From the NCBI RefSeq assembly GCF_009688945.1, contig NZ_AP021874.1, positions 2,976,001-3,040,000 of the forward strand: a stretch of 64,000 bases of DNA, read 5' to 3'. The notes beneath the pieces were generated by a model. That model was not told the DNA's origin and did not search any database. It saw nothing but the letters and a program-made list of their open reading frames with translations. Shown in pieces: positions 52,014-62,545 of this stretch. The DNA comes from Desulfosarcina alkanivorans. GTDB taxonomy: Bacteria > Desulfobacterota > Desulfobacteria > Desulfobacterales > Desulfosarcinaceae. Within the stretch, counting starts at the first letter, position 1, and the number at the start of each line of letters is the position of its first letter. A program made the position numbers and the translations under genes.

Positions 52014-52336
52014 GGATCCTTCCGTCGGGTTGATCGTTGCCGTCCATCCTGGCGGCACAGTCGCATTCAGAACCAACCGCCGCATCTCGATCGGCCGCAC
52101 CCCGTGGCAAATCGCGACGTGGGGCTCCGGGGTGCCGGGTCAACGATTGAAGCGGCCGAACCTTAAATCACCGGTGGATGCAAGTCAAGCCGGCTGTCTA
52201 CCCGATGAACACTTGTATTTCGGCCGGTTTCGTGAGATGACGGCAGCGTTTCCCGGGGACGGCTGTAGCCGCTGGCGATCCGATGGGGCGCCTTTGGTTC
52301 AGGCAATGACTGCGACCACACATTAAAAGACTGCTC
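52014..52336. other. Divergent intergenic region
   Basis: About 320 bp between the minus-strand hypothetical gene and the plus-strand outer-membrane-like gene. Only short out-of-frame ORFs and no clear promoter consensus or hairpin seen. Confidence 0.4.
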
Positions 52337-53338
52337 ATGAGACCCTTCTTTACGGCGCTGGTGATTGGCTGGATTATTCCCCTTTTCGCGTCCCAGGTGT
52401 TTTCGCAGCCCCTGACATCCGATGTCCCGTCTCCGGTGAAAACGGTTGAAAGCGACGATGCCTGCGGCGCCATCGTCGACCTGACCGCCGGCTACCGCGC
52501 CGATAAACTGAGCTGGCACATCGCCGGCAACCGGCAGGGAACCCACCCCAACGTCCGTTCGGAGCTCTCATGGACCGATATTGAAATCTACCAGCTCAAG
52601 TTGGCCAGCCGGACGGTCCTCAAGGAGCATGTCTACCTGCGGGGCCATGTGAACATCGGAACCGTGGTTTCAGGCGACAACCGGGATTCGGATTATGGCG
52701 GAGACAACCGGACCCAGGAATTTTCCAGGTCCCTGAACGGCGTTGACGGTAACGATGTATGGGATGCATCGCTGGGCGTCGGCGCCCGGTTCTCCTTTTT
52801 TGACGCAACCATGATGGTCTGTCCAATGCTCGGTTATGCCATTTCCGAACAGGATCTGAACATCGTCGACGGCTACCAGGCCATCACGACACCGCCCGCG
52901 ACCACCCCCATCGGCCCCATTGCCGGTCTGGACAGCCGGTATGAGACCCGCTGGAAAGGGCCCTGGCTCGGCGTGGATCTCTTTTTTTCAATTCCCTGCA
53001 CGGAAGGCCCGTTTTCCGGAATCGGGGTCATCTTCACCGGCGAGTACCACTGGGTTGATTTTGATGCCGACGCCAACTGGAATCTTCGTGAGGATTTCGA
53101 CCACCCGGTCAGTTTCTCCCACGACGCCGATGGCAGGGGTCTGATGGCAGGGGCAAGGATCCTGTTCGAAACCAGAACCCGCTGGGGGATCAATCTGGGC
53201 ATGAACGTACAGGAAATGACCACGGACGCCGGGCGGGACCGGATCTTCTTTGCAGACGGTTCCGTCGCCGACACCCGACTCAATGAAGTCCGCTGGCGTT
53301 CATTTACTTTTGAAGCGGGCGTATCCTACCGATTCTGA
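52337..53338 (+). CDS. Putative outer-membrane beta-barrel protein
   Basis: 333 residues. A signal peptide (MRPFFTALVIGWIIPLFASQVFS, cleavage near QPLTS) is followed by alternating hydrophobic/polar strands of 8-10 residues separated by Asp/Gly-rich loops. The protein ends in a strand FTFEAGVSYRF whose terminal Phe is the usual outer-membrane-barrel signal. Compact barrels of this kind resemble protochlamydial or omptin-like adhesin/porin families; I do not recognise the exact family. Alone on the plus strand. Confidence 0.75.
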   Translation: MRPFFTALVIGWIIPLFASQVFSQPLTSDVPSPVKTVESDDACGAIVDLTAGYRADKLSWHIAGNRQGTHPNVRSELSWTDIEIYQLKLASRTVLKEHVYLRGHVNIGTVVSGDNRDSDYGGDNRTQEFSRSLNGVDGNDVWDASLGVGARFSFFDATMMVCPMLGYAISEQDLNIVDGYQAITTPPATTPIGPIAGLDSRYETRWKGPWLGVDLFFSIPCTEGPFSGIGVIFTGEYHWVDFDADANWNLREDFDHPVSFSHDADGRGLMAGARILFETRTRWGINLGMNVQEMTTDAGRDRIFFADGSVADTRLNEVRWRSFTFEAGVSYRF

Positions 53339-53647
53339 TTGAATTCCTGCCGATTCAAGCCGCTGGATGACCACGGGGTGGTCCGGGGCGGGGCCTGCGG
53401 TCCGACGGGCCGACAGGCCCCAAAAAAAACTCCCCAGACCCGGAGGATCTGGGGAGCCGAAAGCTGAAGCGCACACCCATTGATCTTATAGTACATCAAA
53501 ATGAACAGAATGCAACACTACAATAACGCCTAAAACATACTTGTCCAAAACACGTACTATCCATGTGAAACGGAGTTGCAGGGGTAAGCAGCGCAACAGC
53601 CGGCCAGGCCGGATGTCGGCGATGCCTGTCTGCCTTCAGTATCAGGA
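53339..53647. other. Intergenic region with the asd-side terminator
   Basis: About 310 bp between convergent genes. Apart from the hairpin at 53423-53457 it holds no gene and only a mildly AT-rich stretch around 53480-53560. Confidence 0.5.
53423..53457 (-). terminator. Rho-independent terminator, minus strand
   Basis: On the minus strand CTCCCCAGA, loop TCCTCCGGG, TCTGGGGAG and eight T. It lies 190 bp past asd and faces the convergent outer-membrane-like gene. Confidence 0.85.
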
Positions 53648-54775
53648 TCAGGCGGCGCCGTCCATACGGGCAAGGATAATGTTGAGAACCCGGCGCAACG
53701 GCTCGGCCGCACCCCAGAGCAGCTGATCGCCAACGGTAAAGAGGGTCAGATAACGCGGCCCCATGTTCAATTTACGAATCCGCCCCACGGGAATGGAAAG
53801 GGTTCCGGAAACCGCCGCCGGGCTGAGTTTAGCCAGGGTTGCGGCCTTGTCGTTGGGCACCACCGACACCCAGTCGTTCGCCGAGGCAAGGGCCGCCTCG
53901 ATGTCAGGCAGCGGAATGGCCTCGGTCAGCTTGATGGTCAGGGCCTGGCTGTGGCAGCGCATGGCGCCCACCCGGACGCACTGCCCGTCGATGGCGATGG
54001 GGTTGGCCGAACGCCCGAGAATTTTATTGGTTTCCACCAGCCCCTTCCACTCCTCCCGGGTCTGCCCGTTTTCCATGGCACGATCGATCCAGGGAATCAG
54101 GCTGGCCGCCAGCGGCGCACCGAAATACCGGGTGGGAAAATCCGGACCGGCCAGTGTCTCGGAAATCTGCCGGTCGATATCCAGGATGGACGATGCCGGA
54201 TCGGCCAGCATCGCCCTGGCCCCATCGCCCAGCAGTCCCATCTGCGACACCAGCTCCCGCATGGTATTGGCCCCGCCACCCGATGCACTCTGGTAGGTCA
54301 TGGAGCTAATCCACGCCACCCAGTTTTTTTCAAAGAGCCCGCCAATGGCCATGAGCATCAGCGAGACCGTACAGTTTCCGCCGATAAAATCCTTGATGCC
54401 GTCGTCAAGGGCCCTGTCGATCACATGCCGGTTCACGGGATCCAGCACGATGACGCTATCGTCCTTCATCCGCAGGGTGGATGCCGCATCGATCCAGTAC
54501 CCCGTCCACCCCTTCTGCCGCAGTGCCAGGTGCGTCCGCTCCGTGTATCCGCCTCCCTGGCACGATACGATCACCGCCAGATCGCCCAGCCGGTCCAGGT
54601 CATTCGCGTCCATCACCGGCTGGGGTCCGCCGCCGATGTCAGGGCCGGCGCTGCCGGCCTGGGAGGTCGAAAAAAAAACCGGGGCAAATCCTGAAAAATC
54701 GTTTTCAGCCTTCATCCGGTCCATGAGGACCGATCCCACCATGCCACGCCATCCGACGATGCCTATCTTGATCAT
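53648..54775 (-). CDS. asd: Aspartate-semialdehyde dehydrogenase
   Basis: 375 residues. Reduces aspartyl phosphate to aspartate semialdehyde in the lysine, threonine and methionine pathways. The N-terminal Rossmann motif is IGIVGWRGMVGSVL. The catalytic Cys is in GGNCTVSLMLMAIGG near residue 135; the downstream HxR-type region is RVGAMRCHSQAL. Length and pattern match the E. coli-type (short-loop) enzyme of about 367 residues. The gene is followed by a terminator. Threonine dehydratase elsewhere in the window uses one product of this pathway, but no operon link exists. Confidence 0.95.
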   Translation of the reverse strand: MIKIGIVGWRGMVGSVLMDRMKAENDFSGFAPVFFSTSQAGSAGPDIGGGPQPVMDANDLDRLGDLAVIVSCQGGGYTERTHLALRQKGWTGYWIDAASTLRMKDDSVIVLDPVNRHVIDRALDDGIKDFIGGNCTVSLMLMAIGGLFEKNWVAWISSMTYQSASGGGANTMRELVSQMGLLGDGARAMLADPASSILDIDRQISETLAGPDFPTRYFGAPLAASLIPWIDRAMENGQTREEWKGLVETNKILGRSANPIAIDGQCVRVGAMRCHSQALTIKLTEAIPLPDIEAALASANDWVSVVPNDKAATLAKLSPAAVSGTLSIPVGRIRKLNMGPRYLTLFTVGDQLLWGAAEPLRRVLNIILARMDGAA

Positions 54776-55297
54776 TTTTTCAGGACTCCTTTAGGTTGAT
54801 GATCCCGCCGGCAAAATAAATGGAGTGACATTCTCCGGCAGGAATCTGCAGGCGGTTGCCTGTTTCAATAAAGTTCGCATGGTCCGGTTGTCAAGGTGTT
54901 TTAAAACATATGACGGGCGCCGGAACCGGTCGTCCCGGAAAAAGATTCCCTGCAGCATGGCATATCGGCACGTCGCGGGTGGTGACCCCGCCCCATTGGA
55001 AAAGCGGCTGTTTGTTCATTCAAACAATCAGCAAACAGGCTCAAGAAAATGGCGGCCCGGCCGAATATGGTTCAAAAGGATAGTTGAAGGCCGATCCCGG
55101 ATGTCGCCGAAACGATGCAATACCCGCCGAAATCCTTCAATGGGTCAACCAAAGATGAAGTTGCGGGAGCCTGAAAAATACAGCATACGGCCGGGCGCAG
55201 GCGGTTTCCAGCGCCCGCCGATGGTGCGGCGCAACAACCCGGGCGAAAATCGTCGGGATGGGCATGGGACCTTGAACCGAGGGACGAGGAAGGTTGG
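54776..55297. other. Divergent intergenic region asd / chemotaxis receptor
   Basis: About 520 bp with GC-rich, non-family ORFs on the plus strand (the longest, at 54825-55301, resembles no protein and has no ribosome site). No clear sigma-54, sigma-70 or FliA consensus seen; the region must hold both promoters. Confidence 0.4.
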
Positions 55298-57403
55298 ATG
55301 AAGATCAAGTCGAAATTATTATTCGGTGTAACCGGGGTGGTGCTGTTTATCATGATCTGCTCGACGGCAGCCGTCTACATGCTGTTGAACAAACAAAACC
55401 ATGCCGCTGTCCGGCGGAACCTGGAAAAAACCATCAACCTGGTCAAAGACGACCTTGGCAGACGCCAGGCCAAGCAAACTCGGGATGTCAGCCAGGCGGT
55501 CACCGTAAATAAAATCGGCGAGAGCATCAAGTTCATCGCCGGTTTTGCCGGCCAGATCAATATCACCCGTGACGGCTACGTGAAAACAGCGGGCGCACTC
55601 GCACAGCTGATCAGCGCCGGTGATTTGTGGCAGGCTGCCGTCTACAACCACAAGGGGCTGCTCCTCGCATCCGCTCAGGCCATGCCGGACCGGACATTGG
55701 CCGCGGTTTTCGCACACGGGGACGGCCAACGGACCTTCGAGCAGGCCCGTATCAATGCCGGGGACCCTCTGAATGAAGCCGCGTGGCAACAATCCGAGTC
55801 CTCCCCCCTGTCCACGGTTGCCAATCAATTTTCCGGCAACCCGGTGGCTGAGGCCGAAACCGTTCAGTATATCGATCTGGACGGTGTGCTCTGCCTCCAG
55901 ACCACGGCTCCCATTCACACCAATGTCTACAACAGGGAGACGGAGCTGGTGGAATCGCAAGTTTTCGGAACAGTGGTGGCCCGTCAGCGGCTGGAAGGTG
56001 GTTTTTCGGCGACCCTTGCCAACCTGTCCGGCATGGACCTCAACATCTTCTCCGGCCAGGGGAAACTGAATGTCGGCACGCTGCCCGGGTACAACCAGCT
56101 GGCGGGCACGGCGCAGACGGCCGTGGACACGACCCTGTCGGTCGAGGCGCAACCGCCGGCCTCCGCCGAAATCATGGTAGACGACGACGGTTTTTTTCAG
56201 GCGGCCCTTCCCCTCCACGACGGATCCAGGGTTGCCGGATGGCTGTGTGCCCTGGTGTCCAGGCAAACGGTTGCCGCCAATACGCGCCAGATGGTCATCA
56301 CGATGGGCCTGGTGTATGCGGGCTGTCTGGTGGTGGTCATCCCGCTGGCCTATCTTTTCGCCGCGTCCTTCTCCCGCCTGGTCAACAATGTGGCCAACGG
56401 CCTGAAGGACATTGCAGAAGGAGAAGGAGACCTGACGAGGCGCCTCGAAGAAGACAGCAAAGACGAACTGGGTGACCTGGCCCGATGGTTCAACACCTTC
56501 ATCCGGCGACTGCAGGGCATTATCAGGGAAATCGCGGAGAATGCCGGCCACCTGGCGGCATCCGCTTCCGAATTGAAGGGCCTGTCGAAAAGGATGAGCA
56601 CCCGTGCGACAGACATCTCCAATGAGTCGGCCGCCGTATCCTCGTCATCGGAAGCGGTAAGCCTGAGCACCACCGCTATCGCCTCGGCCATGGAACAATC
56701 CAGTGTCAACCTGAGCACCGTCGCCGCTGCCGCCGAAGAGATGACGGCCACCATCAAAGACATTGCGCGCAATACCGGGAATGCCAACCGGATTACCGGC
56801 AAGGCGGTGGACCAGGTTAAAAGCGCATCGCAGCGGGTCTCCATCCTGGGCACCGCCGCACAGGAAATCGGCAAGGTCACCGAAACGATCACCGAGATAT
56901 CGGAACAGACCAACCTGCTGGCCCTGAATGCCACCATTGAGGCGGCCCGGGCCGGTGAAGCGGGAAAAGGGTTTGCCGTAGTGGCCAACGAGATCAAGGA
57001 ACTGGCCAGGCAAACGGCAGCGGCAACCGAAGAAATAAAAAATAAGATCGGAAGCATACAGGATACGACCCAAAGCACTGTATCTGAAATCGAAAACATC
57101 TCGGTTGTGATCAATGAGGTCAATCAGATCGTTTCGACGATTTCAACGGCGGTGGAAGAACAATCCAGCACCACCGGCGAAATTGCAGGCAATGTGGCCC
57201 AGGCGTCCCAGGGGGTGCAGGAGGTCAATCAGACCGTCGCCGATAGCACGCAGGCCATCGATCAGGTGGCCCGGACACTGGTGCGGGTCAACCGGGCCGC
57301 CAGCGACATGTCCGGCCAGAGCAGCGCCGTCGACGACAGCACCCACGCCCTGTCGCGACTGGCGGAGGAACTGAACCGCCTCGTGGGATGTTTCAAGGTG
57401 TAG
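55298..57403 (+). CDS. Methyl-accepting chemotaxis protein
   Basis: 701-residue transmembrane receptor. Membrane helix 1 at residues about 6-27 is followed by a large periplasmic sensor domain (to about 325, with double-Cache-like alternating strands). Helix 2 is [19 protein letters not shown], and HAMP spans about 360-410. The signalling domain carries the hairpin tip motif [19 protein letters not shown]. The adaptation helices are rich in paired Glu/Gln. No C-terminal pentapeptide is seen. Alone on its strand. Confidence 0.95.
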   Translation: MKIKSKLLFGVTGVVLFIMICSTAAVYMLLNKQNHAAVRRNLEKTINLVKDDLGRRQAKQTRDVSQAVTVNKIGESIKFIAGFAGQINITRDGYVKTAGALAQLISAGDLWQAAVYNHKGLLLASAQAMPDRTLAAVFAHGDGQRTFEQARINAGDPLNEAAWQQSESSPLSTVANQFSGNPVAEAETVQYIDLDGVLCLQTTAPIHTNVYNRETELVESQVFGTVVARQRLEGGFSATLANLSGMDLNIFSGQGKLNVGTLPGYNQLAGTAQTAVDTTLSVEAQPPASAEIMVDDDGFFQAALPLHDGSRVAGWLCALVSRQTVAANTRQMVITMGLVYAGCLVVVIPLAYLFAASFSRLVNNVANGLKDIAEGEGDLTRRLEEDSKDELGDLARWFNTFIRRLQGIIREIAENAGHLAASASELKGLSKRMSTRATDISNESAAVSSSSEAVSLSTTAIASAMEQSSVNLSTVAAAAEEMTATIKDIARNTGNANRITGKAVDQVKSASQRVSILGTAAQEIGKVTETITEISEQTNLLALNATIEAARAGEAGKGFAVVANEIKELARQTAAATEEIKNKIGSIQDTTQSTVSEIENISVVINEVNQIVSTISTAVEEQSSTTGEIAGNVAQASQGVQEVNQTVADSTQAIDQVARTLVRVNRAASDMSGQSSAVDDSTHALSRLAEELNRLVGCFKV

Positions 57404-57459
57404 GCAGATAGGGGTAGCGGCGCACGGATCTTCGAAAAACGAGGCGTCCGGGATGGGGA

Positions 57460-58284
57460 CTATATGGCTTCGGGCATGTCTGACCAGCGGTCCGACAAGA
57501 ACTGCAAAATGGTCTTCAGAAACCACTCGGGGGTCTCTACCGGTATGGAATGGCCGGCACCTTTCACCAGCAGATGCCGGCCCCCGCTTTTCTCGGCCAC
57601 CGCTGCCGCCCCTTCCGTGCTTACCAGGGGATCGTCTGCCCCGCTCATCACCAGCAGGGGCATGTCGAGCTTCCCCAGCATGGAACTGAGGCTCGGATAA
57701 GCGGTCATGGCCGATAGATGAGCGGCCACGGACGACGCCCGGTTGCGCCGGACGATGGTTTTGGCGATGCGGTCAAGAATTTTTCTGTTCCTGGCCAGAT
57801 AGGCTTCACCGAAAACATGCGGCGTGGCAGCACTTACCATGGCCTCGAGCCCACCGCTTTCGATAATCTTGAGCCATGACCGGACTACCAGCCGGGCCCG
57901 AGGGGAAGCCCGAACCCCGATGGCGCACATGACCAGTCGACTGACCGCTTTGGGCATCCGCCGGGCCATGGCATAGCCCAGCAGCGCGCCATGGCTCAAC
58001 CCCACCAGGCAGACCGGCCCCAGTTCAAGATGACGAATCAGCGCCAAAAGATCATCCAGGTGCAAATCCAGCGAAAGGGGCAAGGGGCCCAGTTCGCTTT
58101 CCCCCTGCCCGCGGGCATCGTAAAGCAGGGAGCGGAACCCGGGCTTCAAGGCTGCCGCGATGACCTTCCAGTACATGGTGGTCTGCAGGGTGCCGTTCAA
58201 AAAGATCACCGCCGGCCGGGCAAACTCGAAGCCGACGGTTTCATAATACAGGCTGCATCCGTCCTGGGTTCTGAAATAGGGCAT
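57460..58284 (-). CDS. Alpha/beta-fold hydrolase
   Basis: 274 residues. The nucleophile elbow is GLSHGALLG (Ser near residue 97), the acid is likely Asp in MSGADDPLVS, and the His is in GAGHSIPVETPEWF. The N-terminus (MPYFRTQDGCSLYYE) fits non-haem-peroxidase/3-oxoadipate lactonase-type hydrolases such as PcaD, BioH or RutD relatives. The substrate cannot be told. No signal peptide. The gene stands alone on the minus strand, convergent with the chemotaxis receptor gene. Confidence 0.88.
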   Translation of the reverse strand: MPYFRTQDGCSLYYETVGFEFARPAVIFLNGTLQTTMYWKVIAAALKPGFRSLLYDARGQGESELGPLPLSLDLHLDDLLALIRHLELGPVCLVGLSHGALLGYAMARRMPKAVSRLVMCAIGVRASPRARLVVRSWLKIIESGGLEAMVSAATPHVFGEAYLARNRKILDRIAKTIVRRNRASSVAAHLSAMTAYPSLSSMLGKLDMPLLVMSGADDPLVSTEGAAAVAEKSGGRHLLVKGAGHSIPVETPEWFLKTILQFLSDRWSDMPEAI

Positions 58285-58665
58285 TTGCCGGCCATCCTTT
58301 TTGGGGTTGCGGTCCCGGACCCGGCTTCCCGTATATCACATCCGGTCAAAATTCTGAAGATGGCAGACAGCGCCGGCAAAGGCGGTCCGGGACGGCGAAA
58401 ATCGTTGGGCCGGCACCGTTCGGGCGGACATGGTTTGGGGCCGCTGTTTTTGACATCTGCCGATATCGGTCGCATTATTTAAAATCTAAAGAATATCACC
58501 GGTTGCCTAATGGCCGGCTAACAATGACCCGATAGCTTGAATCAGGCGGTGCCGCCAAATCGACGCCGCAGTTCGGACAGGCACCCGGTGAAACAAAGGC
58601 TTGCGCGGTGACTGTAAATCAGTCTAAAAAGACATCTACAAAAGATCCTTAAAAGGAGTGTTATC
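58285..58665. other. Intergenic region ahead of zinc-ribbon gene
   Basis: About 380 bp. It holds a short dyad GACTG-TAAAT-CAGTC (58610-58624) about 30 bp upstream of the ribosome site AAAAGGAG and otherwise AT-rich sequence. No riboswitch class could be matched with confidence. Confidence 0.4.
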
Positions 58666-59019
58666 ATGTCGACCAAATTCTATTGTAACAGTGAAATCTG
58701 CACCCATGCGGACCATGGCCCCTTCGTTCTCGAGCTGGCCCAGGAAGCGGTCATGGACGGGAACAACCTGGCCACCATCTTCTGTCCCCGGTGCGGCAAA
58801 CCCATGAAGCAACTGCCATTGGACCTGAAAAGTTCAGAGCATCATCGTTTTTACTGCCACAGCGATGCCTGCAGCAGCAGGGAGAACGGCCTTTTCTTCA
58901 TCGATCTGCCGGGAGAAGCGGTAATGGATAAAAACAATCTGGCCACCATCTTCTGCCCCAAATGCGGCAAAGAGATGAAACCGTTCAGTCAGCAACCGGA
59001 CGCGGCAATCAACTTTTAA
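58666..59019 (+). CDS. Tandem-duplicated zinc-ribbon small protein
   Basis: 117 residues in two repeats of about 55 residues. Each follows FYCxSxxC-x7-8-F-x3-L-x3-AVMDxNNLATIFCPxCGKxMK (repeats near 5-50 and 61-107). Each has one CxxxxC near the start and CPRC/CPKC at the end, so each probably binds one zinc. The repeats are about 60% identical. The gene is short, strongly ribosome-bound (AAGGAG) and followed by an 18-bp terminator, suggesting high expression. I know of no function. Confidence 0.75.
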   Translation: MSTKFYCNSEICTHADHGPFVLELAQEAVMDGNNLATIFCPRCGKPMKQLPLDLKSSEHHRFYCHSDACSSRENGLFFIDLPGEAVMDKNNLATIFCPKCGKEMKPFSQQPDAAINF

Positions 59020-59086
59020 GGACGGGGACCGCGCTGCCCGGACGATGCCGGTCCGTCGTTTTCTTCCGGCATGGGTAACTGCCGAT

Positions 59087-59128
59087 GCAAAAGGGTGGGC
59101 ATTCCACTGAGAATGCCCACCCTTTTGC
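59087..59128. terminator. Very strong bidirectional terminator
   Basis: GCAAAAGGGTGGGCATTC, loop CACTGA, GAATGCCCACCCTTTTGC: an 18-bp perfect stem with A/T runs at its base. Confidence 0.93.
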
Positions 59129-59173
59129 GTGGTTGGCCTGCCTCGACGGGCAGTTGAAAAACGGGATTTTCTG

Positions 59174-60151
59174 ATGAACAAACTGATTCTTTCTTTCGGA
59201 ATCATCTTCGCCGGCCTGGCCCTGGGATACGCCATTCAGCGGCTGACCGCCGCCCGCAGGATACGCCTGCCCGTATCGCTCGAGGTGCTGCGCAAGCGCC
59301 TCCAGAAGACCGCCCTGCTTTTCGTCCTGCCGGTGACGGTTCTGGGGGCCATCTGGACGGTGGATGTCCGCTCCCTGTCCATTGCCGCCCTTCCCCTGAT
59401 CGGTGTCGGTGCCATCACCCTGGGGGGTATTCTGGCCCTGGGCGCCGCCAGAATGCTTCAACTCGACCCCCGAAAAACCGGCGCCCTGGTCCCCTGCGGC
59501 GCATTCACCAATATCGGCGCCATCGGCGCACTGATCTGCTATGTGTATCTTGGGGAGATGGGATTCGCCCTGGTACCCATTTACAAACTGTTCGAAGAAT
59601 TGACCTATTATGCGGTGGGGTTCCCCCTGGCCAAATATTTCAGCGCTGTGGATGCCGTGCAGGATTCCGTCGGGGAACGGTTGAAGGCATTGATGATCGA
59701 TCCATTCATCCTGACAGCGCTTTTCAGCATCATCATCGGCGGGGTTCTCAATCTCTCCGGGCTTCCGCGGCCTGAGGTGTTCGGCATCGTCAATGCCATC
59801 TTCATCCCCCTGGGCACCGGTATGATGCTGATCTCAATCGGCCTGGCCATGCGTTTTGGAAGCGTCCGCCACTATTTAAAAGCATGCACACTGGTGTCCC
59901 TGATCAAATTCATCATCGTTCCCGTGTGTGCCACCGCAACCGCCTGGTCGATCGGCTATGGTCATATGGAAAGCGGCCTGCCCCTGAAAGTGGTGATCAT
60001 TCTGTCATCCATGCCGGTGGCATTCAGCGCATTGATCCCCCCATCGATCTATGACCTGGACCTCGACCTGGCCAACGCCTGCTGGTTTTTCACTACGTCG
60101 GCCCTGATCGTCGTGCTGCCCGTGCAGTTGCTTCTGATCAACCTGGTTTGA
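59174..60151 (+). CDS. AEC-family (auxin efflux carrier-like) transporter
   Basis: 325 residues with ten hydrophobic segments in two inverted halves. Typical family parts are NIGAIGALICYVYLG and LGTGMMLISIGLAMRFG, and FGSVRHYLKACTLVSLIKFIIVP crosses the second half. AEC transporters export malate or other organic anions. The start at ATG 59174 is supported by AACGGGA and by the first helix LILSFGIIFAGLALG; the open frame begins 15 codons earlier. Alone after the terminator. Confidence 0.88.
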   Translation: MNKLILSFGIIFAGLALGYAIQRLTAARRIRLPVSLEVLRKRLQKTALLFVLPVTVLGAIWTVDVRSLSIAALPLIGVGAITLGGILALGAARMLQLDPRKTGALVPCGAFTNIGAIGALICYVYLGEMGFALVPIYKLFEELTYYAVGFPLAKYFSAVDAVQDSVGERLKALMIDPFILTALFSIIIGGVLNLSGLPRPEVFGIVNAIFIPLGTGMMLISIGLAMRFGSVRHYLKACTLVSLIKFIIVPVCATATAWSIGYGHMESGLPLKVVIILSSMPVAFSALIPPSIYDLDLDLANACWFFTTSALIVVLPVQLLLINLV

Positions 60152-60457
60152 CGAGCCGAGTCGGATCGCCATTGCAGCCCCCTCCTGCCGGATGCCGACC
60201 AGTCGGTGTTTTTGGCACCGTGCCGGAACCGGACCACCAGGCCCGAGTTGACCTGTATCCCCATTTGGATGTAAAAGCTTACTGTTGCCCGTCCGCAGGT
60301 CGGTGTCACGCCGAAACCGGGGGATCTTGGAAAAATTCATGGCATGGGAAAAATGTTACCCCAGGCTGAAGGCCATTATGCCCATGATTGACTGTTGAGC
60401 ATCACGCATGCGCTTGAGAAAACCGTTTCCGGAAAAGCTGAAGTCAGAATCCTGATT
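60152..60457. other. Intergenic region ahead of PP2C gene
   Basis: About 310 bp. No ORF of family character and no clear promoter. The open extension of the PP2C frame begins at 60395. Confidence 0.35.
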
Positions 60458-62524
60458 ATGCGAACCTGTTTCTCCCTTTTTCTCCTCCTGTTTTGGGTGG
60501 TGTCGGCGGATGTCGCACCTGCGGCCGACCTTCGGATTACCGTGGGCGTCCATGAGAACACACCGCTGATTTTCACCGATCCGAGCGGCCAGGCAAAGGG
60601 GATAGCTGTCGACCTCCTCACCCTGATTGCACGCGAGGAGGGCTGGACGATCCACTATCTTCCCGGCTCCTATGCCCAATGCACCCAGCGTCTGGAAAAC
60701 GGCACTATCGATCTGCTGCCGGGCATGGCCATCTCCCCGCAACTGCAATCGCTGTTTTCATTCGGGGAAGAGACCATCGTTGAGAACTGGGGGCAGCTTT
60801 ACATCAGTCCGGCGGCCACGTTCTCGGACATCCTTGATTTCCACGACAAGGCCGTGGCCGTGGTTGAGGCAGACATCTATTTTGAGTTTTTCGAAACCAT
60901 CATGGAAAAGTTCGAAATTCGACCGCGATTCATCCAGGTCGATGACTACGGGAACGTCTTGTCCCTGGTCCACCAAAAAAAAGTGTCCGGGGGAATCGTT
61001 CCCCGGCTTTACGGGGCCTACTACGAAAAACAGTTCAGGGTTCGCAAAAGCCCCATCAGCTTCAGGCCCACGGAATTGCGTTTTGGCGTCGCCAGCGGCC
61101 GCAATGCCGCCATTCTCCATACGCTGGACAGTCACCTGAAACAGCTCAAATCCAATCCCAATTCCATCTTTTACCAGTCCATGGATTTTTGGACACAGGG
61201 GGTGCGAAAGGTCACGCTTCCCCTTTGGCTCAGGCCCGTTTGGGTACTGGCAATTGTCGCCGGGGTCATGGGGCTGATCATCGCAGGCAACATATTTCTC
61301 AGACGGCAGGTCAAACTTCGGACAGAAACCCTGAAAGCAACGGTTGCGGAAAAAGAGAAGATCGAGAGCGAGCTGGCGGTGGCAAGGGAAATTCAGCGCC
61401 AGCTGGTGCCGACCAATTCCCAGGCACTTGCGCGCAGGCGGGAGTTCGACGTCTACGCCTGCCTGGAACCGGCCCGGGAGGTGGGCGGGGATTTTTACGA
61501 CTATTTCTTCATCGACCGCAACTCCCTGTGCCTGGTCGTCGGCGATGTCTCCGGCAAGGGGGTGCCGGCAGCCCTTTTCATGGCCATGACCAAAACCATG
61601 ATCAAGTCCGCGGCAAGGCTGCTGGTGGAACCGGAATACATTATCGCCGATGTCAATCGGGAAATCGCCAGGAACAACCCGTCCCTCACCTTCGTGACCG
61701 TTTTTCTGGGCATACTGGACCTGAATACCGGCAACCTGACCTACACCTGCGCCGGCCACAATCCGCCCCTGTTCATCGGCGAGAAGGGGAACTCGGTCCT
61801 TTTGGGGGATGCACAATGCCCGGCCATCGGCCTGGACGACACGTTCCAGTACCGGCAGGCCACGGTTCAGATGCGGCACAATGAGGGCCTGCTCCTGTTT
61901 ACGGACGGCGTTACCGAGGCACAGGATACAAAAAACCGCTTTTTCACCCAGGAGTCACTCATGAACACCGTATCCCTGACTGCCGGTTTGACGCCCAGGG
62001 AAAGGATTGCAGCCATCCTGTCCCGCATCCGGGAGTTCACCAAAAACCGCCCCCTGGACGATGATTTGACCCTGCTGGCCCTTTCCTACTTCTCGCCAGA
62101 CCGAATGGGTGATTCACTTAAAACCATTGTATTGAGAAATGACATCCGTGAAATCGGTCGAATCATGGACGCGATTACCCATTTCGTCGATTCGGCCTCT
62201 TTCCCGCCGGTGGCGGTTCACGATGTCAGCCTGGCCATGGAGGAAATATTCTCAAATATCGTCTTTTATGGGTTCGGCGACGACCTGGAGCATAACATTA
62301 CGCTCCACCTGGCCATCGAGGGCGATGCCCTGGTCCTGACGCTTCAGGATGAGGGCATCCCGTTCAACCCCCTGAATGTTCAAATCGGCCGCAAGGACAA
62401 GCCCCTGGAGGAAAGGGACAAGGGAGGGATGGGAATTATCCTGGCCAAGAATCTCATGGACAAGATGGAATATCGCCGCGAGCGGGGGAGAAACATCCTG
62501 CGGATGGAGAAACGCTATCGTTAG
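60458..62524 (+). CDS. SBP-family sensor / PP2C (SpoIIE/RsbU) phosphatase / HATPase fusion
   Basis: 688 residues. A signal peptide (MRTCFSLFLLLFWVV) is followed by a periplasmic amino-acid-type solute-binding domain (to about 245), a membrane helix (VLAIVAGVMGLIIAGNIFL) and a coiled coil. Then comes a PPM phosphatase (GGDFYDYFFIDRNSL, VVGDVSGKGVPAALFMA, DDLTLLAL) and an RsbW/HATPase domain in the last 140 residues (DVSLAMEEIFSNIVFYGF, GGMGIILAKNLMD). A phosphatase and a kinase-like ATPase in one chain, next to a STAS antagonist, form a partner-switching module. The start is uncertain, as the frame opens at 60395. Confidence 0.9.
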   Translation: MRTCFSLFLLLFWVVSADVAPAADLRITVGVHENTPLIFTDPSGQAKGIAVDLLTLIAREEGWTIHYLPGSYAQCTQRLENGTIDLLPGMAISPQLQSLFSFGEETIVENWGQLYISPAATFSDILDFHDKAVAVVEADIYFEFFETIMEKFEIRPRFIQVDDYGNVLSLVHQKKVSGGIVPRLYGAYYEKQFRVRKSPISFRPTELRFGVASGRNAAILHTLDSHLKQLKSNPNSIFYQSMDFWTQGVRKVTLPLWLRPVWVLAIVAGVMGLIIAGNIFLRRQVKLRTETLKATVAEKEKIESELAVAREIQRQLVPTNSQALARRREFDVYACLEPAREVGGDFYDYFFIDRNSLCLVVGDVSGKGVPAALFMAMTKTMIKSAARLLVEPEYIIADVNREIARNNPSLTFVTVFLGILDLNTGNLTYTCAGHNPPLFIGEKGNSVLLGDAQCPAIGLDDTFQYRQATVQMRHNEGLLLFTDGVTEAQDTKNRFFTQESLMNTVSLTAGLTPRERIAAILSRIREFTKNRPLDDDLTLLALSYFSPDRMGDSLKTIVLRNDIREIGRIMDAITHFVDSASFPPVAVHDVSLAMEEIFSNIVFYGFGDDLEHNITLHLAIEGDALVLTLQDEGIPFNPLNVQIGRKDKPLEERDKGGMGIILAKNLMDKMEYRRERGRNILRMEKRYR

Positions 62525-62545
62525 CGGTGCAGCAAGGAGAAGCCA

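Noticed and set aside
54825..55301. 158-codon ORF between asd and the chemotaxis receptor
   Set aside because: Arg/Gly/Pro-rich random-like translation, no ribosome site, and it overlaps the receptor start.
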